Notes: generated by a model from the letters alone, not told the origin. 64,000 nt of DNA from a candidate division KSB1 bacterium (GCA_034506395.1 JAPDPQ010000027.1:1-64000), one strand, 5' to 3'; shown: positions 25,837 through 35,276, counted from the stretch's first letter. Numbers and translations are program-made.

Positions 25837-28188
25837 GTGGTGAAACAGGTGACTGAAAAAGATCAAACCAACTCCAAGATCATTGAACTGCTAATTGAAT
25901 TAGGAAAGACATATTTAGAGCGGGGGGATTATGGACAAGCGATCGAAAAATTTAAAACAGCCATTGATCTGGGTGCGAACGACGCGAAAGTTTTTCTGAA
26001 TTTGAGCAAAGCTTATATTCTGAAAGAGCAGTTCGATCAAGAAGCGCAACGCGTGTTTGAAAAATCCCTGGAATTTGAGCCAGAAAATGCGGTGCTCAAT
26101 GTGATCCTGAGCCAAATTTATCTCAAGATAGATCGCAGAGATGATCTGGCAATGCGGGTTTTTTTAACTGCGTTAAAATACAATCCCAACAACGCTGATC
26201 AAATTCGCCTGACCCTCATCAAAAATAGCTTTGAAAAGGGAAATATTGAGCTGGCACGAGAGCTGATGGGGCAATTTCAGTCCGATCCAGATCAGGCTGG
26301 CCAGCTCTTGCCCTTTTATATCGCCCTTGAATGGAAACATCAGGGTTTTGACAGAGTCACCCATTATTTGAAGCAGCTCATCAAGGTACAAACCAATGAT
26401 GCGTTTTACCGGTGGCTATTGATCAACTTCTTACAAGCCCAGCGCCAAACATCCGAGCATTTCCAATTGTCGATTGAAGATCTCAAACTTTGCCTGGAGT
26501 TTCTCGAGAGACTGCCGTCGTTAGATCGGCTCGTGGATATTTATCTCTACCCGGCGATTAAGCAGATGCTGGCTGAACAGTCAACAAAACTGGCTGTTCC
26601 TCAGCCACGTCCGATTGATGAATTTGAGATTTTTCTTTCTGAAAATGCCCTTAACACCATTTGGGAAAAAGGATTGAACCGGGAAGAGTCGCCGCAATTG
26701 CCAAACCTCTCCACCATCGGAGAAATCTGGAACAAGATGACCCCCTGGGATGGTGCATCTGTTTTGGCCTCTTTGCCTGGAAATCAATTGGAACTAATGC
26801 ACCACGAAGCGTCTGTTTTACAAGTGCTAAAATTGACAGATATCCCTCCGCAACAGGTGAATCAGCGGTTATCTGAGACCCTGAATTCTATAAGCCAAAC
26901 TTCCAATAGTTTTTTAGGTGGATTCGCCGCTCAGGATGGTTATATTTTATTCTGGAAAGAACCTCTTTCTCCAGTAAAATTGGCGGTCAATTTTGTTCAA
27001 GAAATCGATTCCCTATCTGCTACTGAAACGCTGCAAGGACAGATCCAGTGCCTCATCCATTCTCGCACAGCACAGCAAAGCAAAGATCGATCTTCATTGG
27101 TGCGCGAAATTCAATTGGCATTAGCTCCATTACAATTGGAGAGGGAGCTATTTGCAATGACGAATCACACCAATATGAAACCAGATCATCCGCGCATTCA
27201 GATTTTGATCACAAGTCCGCTCAAAGAAAAACTGGATCAACAGGCAAATTATCAGCTTGAGCCAATAACATTACCGATCACTGAATCTTTTGATGGAACA
27301 CCGCTCCAAGTCTTTGAATTGCGTTGGAACGATTCATTTGCGAAAATTCGGCAAGGGAAAATCCAACAAATCGGCCGATTCAAGCTATTGAATGAACTGA
27401 ACCATAATCCAGTATTTCTCTGTTTTAAAGCAGCAGACGTACTGCTCGATCGGTTGGTGGTGCTAAAATTGCTTAATTCAGAGTACAATCGCAATTCCCA
27501 ACAGGAGGAGACGCTTGCGCTGTTCCTCAGCCAAGCCAAAGCTCTGGGGAAAATCGCCCACCCCAAGATCGCGATGATCTATGACATTGGCTTGGATCAA
27601 AATTTTTGTTTTCTGGCTCGCGAATATGTAGAAGGCATCCCGTTGGGTGTCCAACGATCCATGAATAAAAAAATTAATATTCGAAGAACCTTAGAAATTT
27701 GTCTTCAGATCTGTCAAGCGCTTCAGTTCGTCCATCAAAAGGGGGTCGCTCATGGCAGGCTTCAACCGAATAATATATTTTTGATCGGAGGGGATGAAAT
27801 AAAAATAACAGACTTCCAATTGCCATCATTAGCGCGGCCGCTGGTCGATTATGCCATGAGCTCTTTACAATCGGCAAGCTATGGCGCCCCAGAACAGATC
27901 GATTCAATCGGATTTGATGCCCTTTGCGATGTCTTTTCGTTCGGCGTCATCATGTATGAATTGTTCACCAATCAACATCCGTTCTATGATCCAGATCAAA
28001 GCAAAACTTTAGAACGGATTCGAAATATAGATCCGCAACCACCTTCCGAAATCAACGCCGATCTTTCGCCAGAGCTCGATGCGATCATCTTCAAAGCTAT
28101 CGAAAAAGCACCTCAGCATCGTTATCAAACGATGGCTGCCATTGAACAAGAATTATCTAAATTGCTCAGCAGCTTTCGTTCTAATTAG
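25837..28188 (+). CDS. TPR protein with cyclase-like middle region and C-terminal pseudokinase
   Basis: 783 residues, GTG start with no gap after the upstream TPR gene. Residues about 15-180 are TPRs with the same motif style as the upstream C-terminus (RVFEKSLEFEPEN). Residues about 330-500 recall a degenerate class III nucleotide cyclase homology domain (ASVLQVLKLTDIP, GGFAAQDGYILFW, then a late LQVFEL strand) without recognisable catalytic acids; this call is tentative. Residues about 507-775 are a protein kinase fold: Lys544 in VVLKLL, DVFSFGVIMYELF, YGAPEQ. The catalytic HRD is H639-G640-R641, so the proton-accepting Asp is Arg. The DFG is DFQ (659-661) and no glycine-rich loop is visible. 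It is a clear pseudokinase candidate, probably an allosteric partner of the island's active kinase. Confidence 0.85.
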   Translation: MVKQVTEKDQTNSKIIELLIELGKTYLERGDYGQAIEKFKTAIDLGANDAKVFLNLSKAYILKEQFDQEAQRVFEKSLEFEPENAVLNVILSQIYLKIDRRDDLAMRVFLTALKYNPNNADQIRLTLIKNSFEKGNIELARELMGQFQSDPDQAGQLLPFYIALEWKHQGFDRVTHYLKQLIKVQTNDAFYRWLLINFLQAQRQTSEHFQLSIEDLKLCLEFLERLPSLDRLVDIYLYPAIKQMLAEQSTKLAVPQPRPIDEFEIFLSENALNTIWEKGLNREESPQLPNLSTIGEIWNKMTPWDGASVLASLPGNQLELMHHEASVLQVLKLTDIPPQQVNQRLSETLNSISQTSNSFLGGFAAQDGYILFWKEPLSPVKLAVNFVQEIDSLSATETLQGQIQCLIHSRTAQQSKDRSSLVREIQLALAPLQLERELFAMTNHTNMKPDHPRIQILITSPLKEKLDQQANYQLEPITLPITESFDGTPLQVFELRWNDSFAKIRQGKIQQIGRFKLLNELNHNPVFLCFKAADVLLDRLVVLKLLNSEYNRNSQQEETLALFLSQAKALGKIAHPKIAMIYDIGLDQNFCFLAREYVEGIPLGVQRSMNKKINIRRTLEICLQICQALQFVHQKGVAHGRLQPNNIFLIGGDEIKITDFQLPSLARPLVDYAMSSLQSASYGAPEQIDSIGFDALCDVFSFGVIMYELFTNQHPFYDPDQSKTLERIRNIDPQPPSEINADLSPELDAIIFKAIEKAPQHRYQTMAAIEQELSKLLSSFRSN

Positions 28189-28223
28189 TCACTGAACGAG
28201 AGATATTGACTTTGGAGCAAAAA

Positions 28224-28303
28224 TGTCATTCCGAACAAAGTGAGGAATCTGCTATTTGCACAAATATTGGATTAACAGATTTCTCCCTGCGGTCGAAATG
28301 ACA
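28224..28303 (+). repeat. Dispersed palindromic GTCATTCCG element, copy 2
   Basis: Begins TGTCATTCCGAACAAAGTGA, then GGAATCTG, and ends AGATTTCTCCCTGCGG with GAAATGACA. The two ends are imperfect inverted repeats of about 28 bases, so the element can fold on itself. It resembles 53301-53363 and 783-875 in reverse orientation. Confidence 0.65.
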
Positions 28304-28404
28304 GAAAGATGGGTTATTGTTCAGTCACTAAGCAGTCAGATGAACCGAGTGGAAAGACAGTTGCCACATTCTGGCTGACATTTTAAAAAGGATTTGCCTT
28401 GTCC

Positions 28405-28440
28405 GATTCCTTCCACTCCGAGCGGTGGAATCTGTTTTTT
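28405..28440 (+). terminator. Possible terminator about 220 bases after the signalling island
   Basis: Stem TTCCAC (28411-28416) and GTGGAA (28425-28430), 8-base loop, followed by TCTGTTTTTTCCC. The distance from the last stop codon makes its role uncertain. Confidence 0.45.
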
Positions 28441-28788
28441 CCCATTTGCTAAGTTTTGGCCAAATCGCCACGCAATTTTGATCGATTAAAATTCTCGATG
28501 AGCTTTATCTTTTAGATCATCACATTTCCATCACTCTTTAGCTGTCTAATTTAGCATCTGAAGCCTTTCGAAATTAATTTGGCGGCAAAATTAGCCCTCC
28601 TTCGCCATCAGTCTGAAACTTTTGTGTTAAACAAAAGAAATTACCTCCAAGAATTCAAACCAAATTGGGGGTGCCTTTATATGCTGACTCATTCGATCAT
28701 TCAATGTTATTGTGATGGATTCATCAGGTGGAAGATCGATGCACCTCATTTTTAGCCTCCATATGCTTAAAATTCGGGGATTATTTTG

Positions 28789-28817
28789 TTGACTTTTGTA
28801 TGAAATAAGACTATATT
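28789..28817 (+). promoter_or_regulatory. Predicted promoter for the ABC exporter genes
   Basis: TTGACT (28789-28794), a 17-base spacer, then TATATT (28812-28817), about 175 bases before the start of the first exporter gene. Confidence 0.65.
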
Positions 28818-28991
28818 TTTGTGCGAAAAAAGCCTTCGCGATCTATGCAGGCTAAATTCCGCTGATCGGCCAGAATTTGCAATGGACAAGGCTATTGAAA
28901 GCGAGTTGCATTTTGATCCCTCGGTACAGAGATTTATTTAGATTTCATTTGGATCAACTTTATCAATCGCCACAAAGTTTGTGGAACCAGT

Positions 28992-30740
28992 ATGTCTTTG
29001 CTAAAACCTCTTCTTCGGTTGAAAAAGTATCTAAGGCAGTATCGGAGTGAGCTTGCCATCTCTGGAATTCTCATCATTATCTCAAACGGTCTGTATGCGA
29101 TAATACCCAAAATCCTGCAACGTACCATCGATGCCATCGGAGGCCAGCTCTCACTGACTCGTTTGGCTGGTCATGTGGGGATTTTATTAGCGGCGACCAC
29201 CCTGTATGCCGTAATTCGATTTTTCATTCGAAAAGCCATGATCGGCGTATCCCGTAAGATTGAATATCAGCTTCGCAATGACTATTTCGGACATTTGCAA
29301 CGACTATCCCAGCAATTTTTCATCAAATACAAAACCGGTGATCTCATGGCCCGCGCCACCAACGACATCGGTGCTGTCACAATGACCATTGGAATGGGCG
29401 CAATGTTTGCGATTACAAATACATTGGTCTTCATTTTCGTGGTCGCCATGATGCTCAGCACCAATGCAAAGTTGGCTGTTTTAGCACTAATCCCCTTCCC
29501 GCTCATTTTGTTCGTCATGTATGTGAGCTTCGGATTCTTTTATAAAATTTACGAACAAGTTCAAGGGATCTATTCGGGCATCACCTCCCATGTTCAGGAG
29601 ACCATTGCGGGCATTCGAGTGGTTCAGGCTTATGTCCAAGAGCCAAACGAAATCCGCCAATTCGCACAGGTTAATCAACGCTACCTGAAGGAAAACTTGG
29701 CATTGGCGCGAGCGCGAGGGATCATGTGGTCGTTGATGATGCTGCTGTTCGGTTTGTCGTTGGTGATTTTGCTCTGGTTCGGTGGAAACGCTGTGATGGC
29801 GAATCGAATCAGCCTTGGTGATCTGGTGGCGTTTACAGCATGGGTTGGCATGTTGAGTTGGCCGATGATCTCTCTGGGCTGGGTATTGAATCTGATCCAA
29901 CGCGCCTCCGCCTCGATGAATCGGATTAATGAAATCATGGACACGGAACCGCTCATTGCCGATGGGGTGAACACGGATTATCAGATCAAAACATTGCGCG
30001 GGGAGATCGAGTTTCGAAACGTTAGCTTTGCATATAATGGCAAGCCGGTGCTAAAAAATATTTCGTTAACAATCCCGGCTGGTAGCACATTAGCCATCAT
30101 CGGCCCGACTGGAAGCGGCAAATCCACCCTTGTCCATTTGATTCCTCGGCTTATTGATGTCAGTTCAGGGGAACTATTGATAGATGCCACGGAAATCCAT
30201 AAGATTCCGTTAAAGGTTTTGAGGAGCCATATTGGCATGGTTCCCCAGGAAGCTTTTCTTTTTTCCGAAACGCTTGCGGATAACATCAGCTTCGGCTTAG
30301 AGCACGCCCATCCAGATGAAATCGAGCGCGTAGCCGCCATTTCAACCATTCGTGATGATCTGGAGAGTTTTCCAGACAAATACCAAACCCTGATTGGTGA
30401 GCGGGGGATCAATCTCTCGGGCGGTCAAAAACAACGCACCGCCATTTCCCGCGCCCTGCTGCGAAAACCCAAGATCCTCATCCTGGATGATGCCCTTTCA
30501 TCAGTAGACACTTATACGGAAAAAAAGATCTTAGCTGCCTTGCAAGAAAATTACTTTCAACAAACAACCATTATGATCTCGCATCGCATCTCAACCATTA
30601 AGCACGCAGATCTGATCATCGTATTAAATGATGGTGAAATCATCGAACAAGGCAATCACGAACAATTATTAGCAAAAAAGGGCTTCTATGCCTCGCTTTA
30701 TCAGCGACAATTGTTAGAGCAAGCGTTGGAGGAGATTTAG
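28992..30740 (+). CDS. ABC exporter half-transporter with degenerate Walker B (YheI/MdlA-like)
   Basis: 582 residues. An N-terminal six-helix exporter domain (about 1-315) is followed by a nucleotide-binding domain: Walker A GPTGSGKS, Q-loop MVPQEAFLF, signature LSGGQKQR, Walker B ILILDD, H-loop ISHRIST. The catalytic glutamate after Walker B is Asp500. This pattern is typical of the subunit that carries the non-catalytic site in heterodimeric exporters such as BmrC/YheI and TM287. It should pair with the next gene product to export lipids, drugs or peptides across the inner membrane. The substrate is unknown. Confidence 0.88.
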   Translation: MSLLKPLLRLKKYLRQYRSELAISGILIIISNGLYAIIPKILQRTIDAIGGQLSLTRLAGHVGILLAATTLYAVIRFFIRKAMIGVSRKIEYQLRNDYFGHLQRLSQQFFIKYKTGDLMARATNDIGAVTMTIGMGAMFAITNTLVFIFVVAMMLSTNAKLAVLALIPFPLILFVMYVSFGFFYKIYEQVQGIYSGITSHVQETIAGIRVVQAYVQEPNEIRQFAQVNQRYLKENLALARARGIMWSLMMLLFGLSLVILLWFGGNAVMANRISLGDLVAFTAWVGMLSWPMISLGWVLNLIQRASASMNRINEIMDTEPLIADGVNTDYQIKTLRGEIEFRNVSFAYNGKPVLKNISLTIPAGSTLAIIGPTGSGKSTLVHLIPRLIDVSSGELLIDATEIHKIPLKVLRSHIGMVPQEAFLFSETLADNISFGLEHAHPDEIERVAAISTIRDDLESFPDKYQTLIGERGINLSGGQKQRTAISRALLRKPKILILDDALSSVDTYTEKKILAALQENYFQQTTIMISHRISTIKHADLIIVLNDGEIIEQGNHEQLLAKKGFYASLYQRQLLEQALEEI

Positions 30741-30927
30741 CTGTCTTGATCAACGGGCTTGTGGCAAAAGTAGCAAACCCAACGCGCCAGTGAAAAATTA
30801 CGCTCCAACCAATTTTGTGAAAAGCCCTATTTGGAAGCGTCAAGCTGCATGTATTTATCGCTCATAGAGTCACATGAGATTATAATCTTGAGATGGAGCG
30901 AATTAAAATCACGATAGATGGCGGTCA

Positions 30928-32733
30928 ATGATGAATCAGTATCATGAAGAAGAAGTCTTAGGGAGGGCCTATGACAGCCGGCTTTTGAAACGGCTGCTAA
31001 GATATTTAAAGCCATTTTGGTTTCAGGTTATACTGGCAGTGGCAATTTTGCTGTCGGTCACCGCTTTAGAACTGGCTGGCCCTTACCTGATTAAGATCGC
31101 GATCGATCGACATATTGTGACTCGGATCTCGCAAGGCTTTATCACAATTGTCTTGCTCTATTTGGCTGTACTCGCGCTGCATTTCGTCTTTCTTTTTCTT
31201 CAAACATACGTGATGCAATGGATTGGACAACAAGTCATTTATAATATCCGATTAGAGCTATTTCGACACCTGTTGCAATTATCCCTATCTTTTTTCGATC
31301 GGAATCCGGTGGGACGATTGGTCACCCGATTGACGAGCGATGTGGAGGCGCTCAACGAATGGTTTTCTGCTGGTATCGTTTCGGTGTTTGGCGACCTTTT
31401 CTTGTTGATCGGCATTATTATCGTCATGATCAGCGTCCATTGGAAATTGGCTCTGATCACGTTTGCCGTATTGCCTTTATTAGCCTATGTGCTCTTTTTC
31501 ATTCGAAGCCGCATCCGCGATGCATATCGCGACATTCGGGTCCGGATTGCACGGATCAATGCTTATTTGCAAGAAAATATTACTGGCATGATGGTGGTCC
31601 AGATTTTCAACCGTGAACGTCGCAACTTCAATCAATTCGACCAACTCAATCGGAACCATCTTGAAGCTCAATTGCGCTCCGTCTTCTACTTTTCATTACT
31701 GTGGCCCTCGATCGATGTTATCGAATCATTGGCATTGGCGCTCATTCTGTGGTTCGGCGCCCTTTGGAAATACCAGGGAGCGGTGACATTTGGGACGCTG
31801 GTACTATTCATCGAATACTCCCGACGGTTCTTTCGGCCTATTTCTGATCTGACAGATAAATACAACATCTTGCAATCGGCCATGGCCTCTTCTGAGCGCA
31901 TTTTCCTCCTGCTGGATCAGCAGCCCGAAATTGTCAATCCGCGAAATCCAATTCGGATTCGCCAATTCCGTGGCGCGATCGAATTCCGTAATGTCTGGTT
32001 CGCCTACAAATCCAACCGCGACCAATCACCGGAATGGGTGCTGAAGGACATCTCGTTCCGAGTGAATCCCGGAGAAAAAATCGCCATTGTTGGGGCAACT
32101 GGAGCAGGAAAAAGTTCGATCATCAATCTGCTGTGCCGTTTCTATGATGTGCATCAGGGTGAGATTTTGCTTGATGGCATCAATATCAAAGATTTGGACC
32201 TGCCAGATCTCCGAAGCCGCATTGGGCTGGTCTTGCAGGATGTTTTTTTGTTCGCTGGCACAGTAGCCGACAATATCCGCCTTAAAAACGAAACCATTTC
32301 TGCCGCAGCAATTTCTGATGCAGCTCGTGACGCCAATGCTCTACCGTTCATTGAAAAACTCCCGGATCAATTTAACTATCAGGTAATGGAGCGCGGGGCC
32401 TCGCTTTCGACCGGCCAGAAACAATTGCTCGCGTTTGCTCGGGCATTGGCCTTTAATCCCCAAATCCTCATCCTGGATGAAGCAACATCCAGTGTCGACA
32501 CTGAATCAGAACTGCTCATTCAACAGGCACTCAAGAAACTGATGAACAATCGGACCTCGATTTGCATCGCCCATCGGCTCTCAACCATTCAAAATTGCGA
32601 TCGGATCATCGTCCTGCACAAGGGTACGATTCGCGAAGAAGGCACTCATCAAGAACTGTTACGATTGAAAGGCATCTATTATCGGCTCTATCGATTACAA
32701 TTTATGGATCGGAACTTCAGTGAAGCTGCTTAA
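30928..32733 (+). CDS. ABC exporter half-transporter, catalytic partner (YheH/MdlB-like)
   Basis: 601 residues. A six-helix membrane domain (about 20-330) is followed by the ATPase: Walker A GATGAGKSS, Q-loop LVLQDVFLF, Walker B ILILDEATSS with catalytic Glu518, and H-loop IAHRLST. The signature is LSTGQKQL instead of LSGGQ-QR. Together with the upstream subunit this gives the classical asymmetric heterodimer: one competent site (this Walker B with the partner's LSGGQ) and one degenerate site. The gene begins 187 bases after the first half-transporter and is probably cotranscribed. The ATG pair at 30928/30931 leaves the start uncertain by one codon. Confidence 0.88.
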   Translation: MMNQYHEEEVLGRAYDSRLLKRLLRYLKPFWFQVILAVAILLSVTALELAGPYLIKIAIDRHIVTRISQGFITIVLLYLAVLALHFVFLFLQTYVMQWIGQQVIYNIRLELFRHLLQLSLSFFDRNPVGRLVTRLTSDVEALNEWFSAGIVSVFGDLFLLIGIIIVMISVHWKLALITFAVLPLLAYVLFFIRSRIRDAYRDIRVRIARINAYLQENITGMMVVQIFNRERRNFNQFDQLNRNHLEAQLRSVFYFSLLWPSIDVIESLALALILWFGALWKYQGAVTFGTLVLFIEYSRRFFRPISDLTDKYNILQSAMASSERIFLLLDQQPEIVNPRNPIRIRQFRGAIEFRNVWFAYKSNRDQSPEWVLKDISFRVNPGEKIAIVGATGAGKSSIINLLCRFYDVHQGEILLDGINIKDLDLPDLRSRIGLVLQDVFLFAGTVADNIRLKNETISAAAISDAARDANALPFIEKLPDQFNYQVMERGASLSTGQKQLLAFARALAFNPQILILDEATSSVDTESELLIQQALKKLMNNRTSICIAHRLSTIQNCDRIIVLHKGTIREEGTHQELLRLKGIYYRLYRLQFMDRNFSEAA

Positions 32734-32827
32734 TGCAAAGGGATAAAACACAGGACGGATTTTCAAGGCCAAATCTCAAAGCTCAGCGCCACATGCGCAA
32801 GGCGAGAAACAAATTCGGAGGGATAAA

Positions 32828-33487
32828 ATGAACAAAGATATTTTGGGACTCATCCTGTCTTTCGCTTTCGTCTTTCTAATGATTTTTCTAGCTACGCTGA
32901 TTCAGAAGCTATTTAAGCTCAGCAATGAGTTCAGTCGCAAAATCATACACATTGCGGTGGGCAATTGGGTTTTCATTGCCCTGTACTTTTTCGACGATTG
33001 GTATATCGCCCTCATCGGGCCGGTGGCGTTTATCTTGATCAATTTTCTCTCTTACAAATTTACGATCTTCAAGGCGATGGAGCTTGAGGAAAAAAATCCG
33101 GGAACGATCTATTACCCCATCTCGCTGGCAATATGCACGTTGCTCACTTATTCTCAGCATCCGCTTCTCATCTTGCCCTATGTGGGCATCATGGCGATGA
33201 CCTGGGGAGATGGCATGGCGGCTGTTATCGGGCAACAATGGCCAATTCGGCAATTGCGTCCGCGAAAGTCGCTGGCCGGATCCATTTCGTTTTTCATTTT
33301 CACGTTAGCCTCCTGTTTGATTTATCTGGCTATCGAGGCAAAGCATCTTTCATCCACTGAAGTTCTGCTTTTCTCACTTTTTGCCGCTTTGATCGGAATG
33401 ATCATCGAGCTGTTTTCGCCCAAGAATCTCGACAATTTGACCGTGCCGATTCTGTTGGGATTGATCGGATACTTGATCGGGAGATGA
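32828..33487 (+). CDS. Polyprenol/phytol kinase-like integral membrane protein (CTP-dependent lipid kinase family)
   Basis: 219 residues, with GGAGGG just upstream of the ATG. About six to seven hydrophobic segments are present. Motifs of the dolichol kinase/phytol kinase/CDP-diglyceride synthetase-like group are visible: EFSRKIIHIAVGNW near residue 40, TWGDGMAAVIG near 125 and RPRKSLAGSISF near 140. In that group the acidic GDG and the Lys-rich loop bind the nucleotide while a prenol or lipid is phosphorylated. It may handle a membrane prenol or isoprenoid alcohol. It follows the ABC exporter pair by 94 bases on the same strand and could share the transcript. The substrate is inferred only from the family. 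Confidence 0.75.
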   Translation: MNKDILGLILSFAFVFLMIFLATLIQKLFKLSNEFSRKIIHIAVGNWVFIALYFFDDWYIALIGPVAFILINFLSYKFTIFKAMELEEKNPGTIYYPISLAICTLLTYSQHPLLILPYVGIMAMTWGDGMAAVIGQQWPIRQLRPRKSLAGSISFFIFTLASCLIYLAIEAKHLSSTEVLLFSLFAALIGMIIELFSPKNLDNLTVPILLGLIGYLIGR

Positions 33488-33776
33488 GAATTTTGAGCTT
33501 TGTGGTGGCAAAACTGTTCTCAATTGATCGAAATAACCCAATTGATGATTTGCAGCACCGCAGATGTTAAAACAAACGCTGATCTTTTCTATTGTTAATT
33601 ATCAGATAATCTGTGGGGAAAACTTGCCAAAGATCAACACAACCCTGTTATTTTCCGCCCTCCAGATTATAAGATGAACTCCGATTTTTTTATCCGAGGT
33701 CGTTCTCTCATCTGCGGTGAAATCAAGGTGAACTCTCAATCTGTAACGACTGTCGAACCTTGTTCATGAAGAAAAT

Positions 33777-34925
33777 ATGAAAATGAAAAAAAGCTTCACA
33801 TTCGCATTGATTACTTTGTCAATTGCCCTGGAATGCGTGGCTCAAACATGGGACCATCGGGGACAGCTTTCTGGTTGGACCACGATCAATGGCAAGCAAA
33901 TTGACAGATCAGAGGTGGGACTGCGTTACCTGCCTGAACTTTCAATAGAGCGATCGTTATCTTGCAGTTTCTCATTCAGCTCAGATATGGCGCTTAACGT
34001 TTTTGGATCAGGCAGATTTGAAGGCTGGAATAAATTTAACACAAGCTTGAGGATTAAACCCTATCGGCTCTGGCTGCGGTTCGCTTCGCACCAATTTGAA
34101 GGTCGGATCGGACTTCAAAAGATCAATTTCGGCTCAGCCACGCTGATTCGTCCATTAATGTGGTTTGATCAAGTGGACCCGCGCGATCCACTCCAGCTCA
34201 CCGATGGCGTATATGCCCTGCTGCTGCGATATTATTTTTTGAATAATGTCAATTGCTGGTTCTGGGCGCTTTATGGCAATGCTGAGACCAAGGGCTGGGA
34301 GCTCATCGCTTCAGATCGCAAAAAAATCGAGCTCGGAGGTCGTTGGCAGTTGCCCATTTATAAGGGAGAAATGGGGCTCAGTTTTCATCATCGCCAGCTC
34401 GATTTAAAAAAAGTTCAATTAATAAGAGGAATACCTTTGAGGACTAAATCCATCCCCGAATATCGGCTGGGAGTCGATGGCAAATGGGATGCAGGAATCG
34501 GAATATGGCTCGAAGCAGCCTTGATCTATCAAAAAATCGATCTCCCTGACATGAAATACCAGCGATCGATGACAATCGGATTAGATTATACTTTCAATCT
34601 GGGAAATGGACTTCATGGAATCCTAGAGAATTTTGCTTACGAAACAGCAGACCAGGCATTTGGCAGTGGCGAGACCTTAAAGCTTTCAGCACTCTCGCTG
34701 GGCTATCCCATCAGCCTGCTGGACCGAATTACGGGCATGATTTACTATGATTGGAAAAATGAGACTTGGTATCGCTTCATCAGTTGGCAGCGTAGCTACG
34801 ATCGCTGGCAGTTCTTCCTGATCGGCTTCTGGAATCCTGAAAGGTTTCAAATTTATCAGCACCGCAGCGGAGAAAATTTGTTCGCTGGGAAAGGAGCGCG
34901 GATGATGTTTATTTTTACTCATTGA
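33777..34925 (+). CDS. Outer-membrane beta-barrel (porin-like) protein of unknown specificity
   Basis: 382 residues. A signal peptide (MKMKKSFTFALITLSIAL, cleavage near CVAQ) is followed by alternating beta strands through the whole chain, such as SFSFSSDMALNVFGSGRFEG and LRIKPYRLWLRFASHQFEGR. The C-terminus ends in aromatic residues (MMFIFTH), as many outer-membrane barrels do. No enzyme motif is seen. The segment IGLQKINFGSATLIRPLMWF with DPRDPLQLTDGVY resembles uncharacterised barrels in FCB genomes. It stands alone; a weak bidirectional terminator lies 200 bases downstream. Confidence 0.65.
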   Translation: MKMKKSFTFALITLSIALECVAQTWDHRGQLSGWTTINGKQIDRSEVGLRYLPELSIERSLSCSFSFSSDMALNVFGSGRFEGWNKFNTSLRIKPYRLWLRFASHQFEGRIGLQKINFGSATLIRPLMWFDQVDPRDPLQLTDGVYALLLRYYFLNNVNCWFWALYGNAETKGWELIASDRKKIELGGRWQLPIYKGEMGLSFHHRQLDLKKVQLIRGIPLRTKSIPEYRLGVDGKWDAGIGIWLEAALIYQKIDLPDMKYQRSMTIGLDYTFNLGNGLHGILENFAYETADQAFGSGETLKLSALSLGYPISLLDRITGMIYYDWKNETWYRFISWQRSYDRWQFFLIGFWNPERFQIYQHRSGENLFAGKGARMMFIFTH

Positions 34926-34985
34926 ATATCAGCTGCCCTAATATCTCACTAAATGATTGCTATTATAAAAATCGAATTCCAATTG

Positions 34986-35018
34986 TCCTTGCGAGGCGCA
35001 CAGCGACGAAGCAATCTT
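34986..35018. repeat. Repeat-like fragment TCCTTGCGAGGCGCACAGCG
   Basis: A short GC-rich patch (continuing ACGAAGCAATCTT) in an AT-rich gap. It resembles repeat units that I associate with intergenic families in related genomes. Only one copy is seen in this window, so it is marked with caution. Confidence 0.3.
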
Positions 35019-35122
35019 TCTTAACATAATTTTTGGTAAAAATCGGATTTTAATATGATAATTTTAATTGGGCAAGTTAGAAATTGTGATTTCAAGGAGT
35101 CACTGAACTGCGAACATAAAAG

Positions 35123-35152
35123 ATGCCTGCTCAAGCAGGCATAATTATTTTT
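35123..35152. terminator. Bidirectional terminator between convergent genes
   Basis: Perfect 8-bp stem ATGCCTGC (35123-35130) and GCAGGCAT (35135-35142) closed by a TCAA loop, then AATTATTTTT on the plus side and CTTTT on the minus side. The rest of 34926-35276 shows no gene. Confidence 0.8.
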
Positions 35153-35276
35153 CAACTCTAAAAACTTCCAGCAGACGGATTAACTGAGAAAAATGGGGCA
35201 TCAAGAAGCGAATCAGATCTTACCCCGAATGATTAGGCAGGCAAACAGAAATAAAACATCTTTGATTATCCTTCAG

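Larger units (their letters stand above)
28189..28788. other. Non-coding region downstream of the signalling island
   Basis: No gene seen. It contains a dispersed element (28224-28303) and a possible terminator hairpin (28405-28440), and runs up to the ABC exporter promoter at 28789. Confidence 0.5.

Noticed and set aside
16122-28188. Antiphage defence island
   Set aside because: Kinase-based defence exists, but no nuclease, methylase, reverse transcriptase or mobile-element genes accompany these, and the proteins look structural and envelope-bound.
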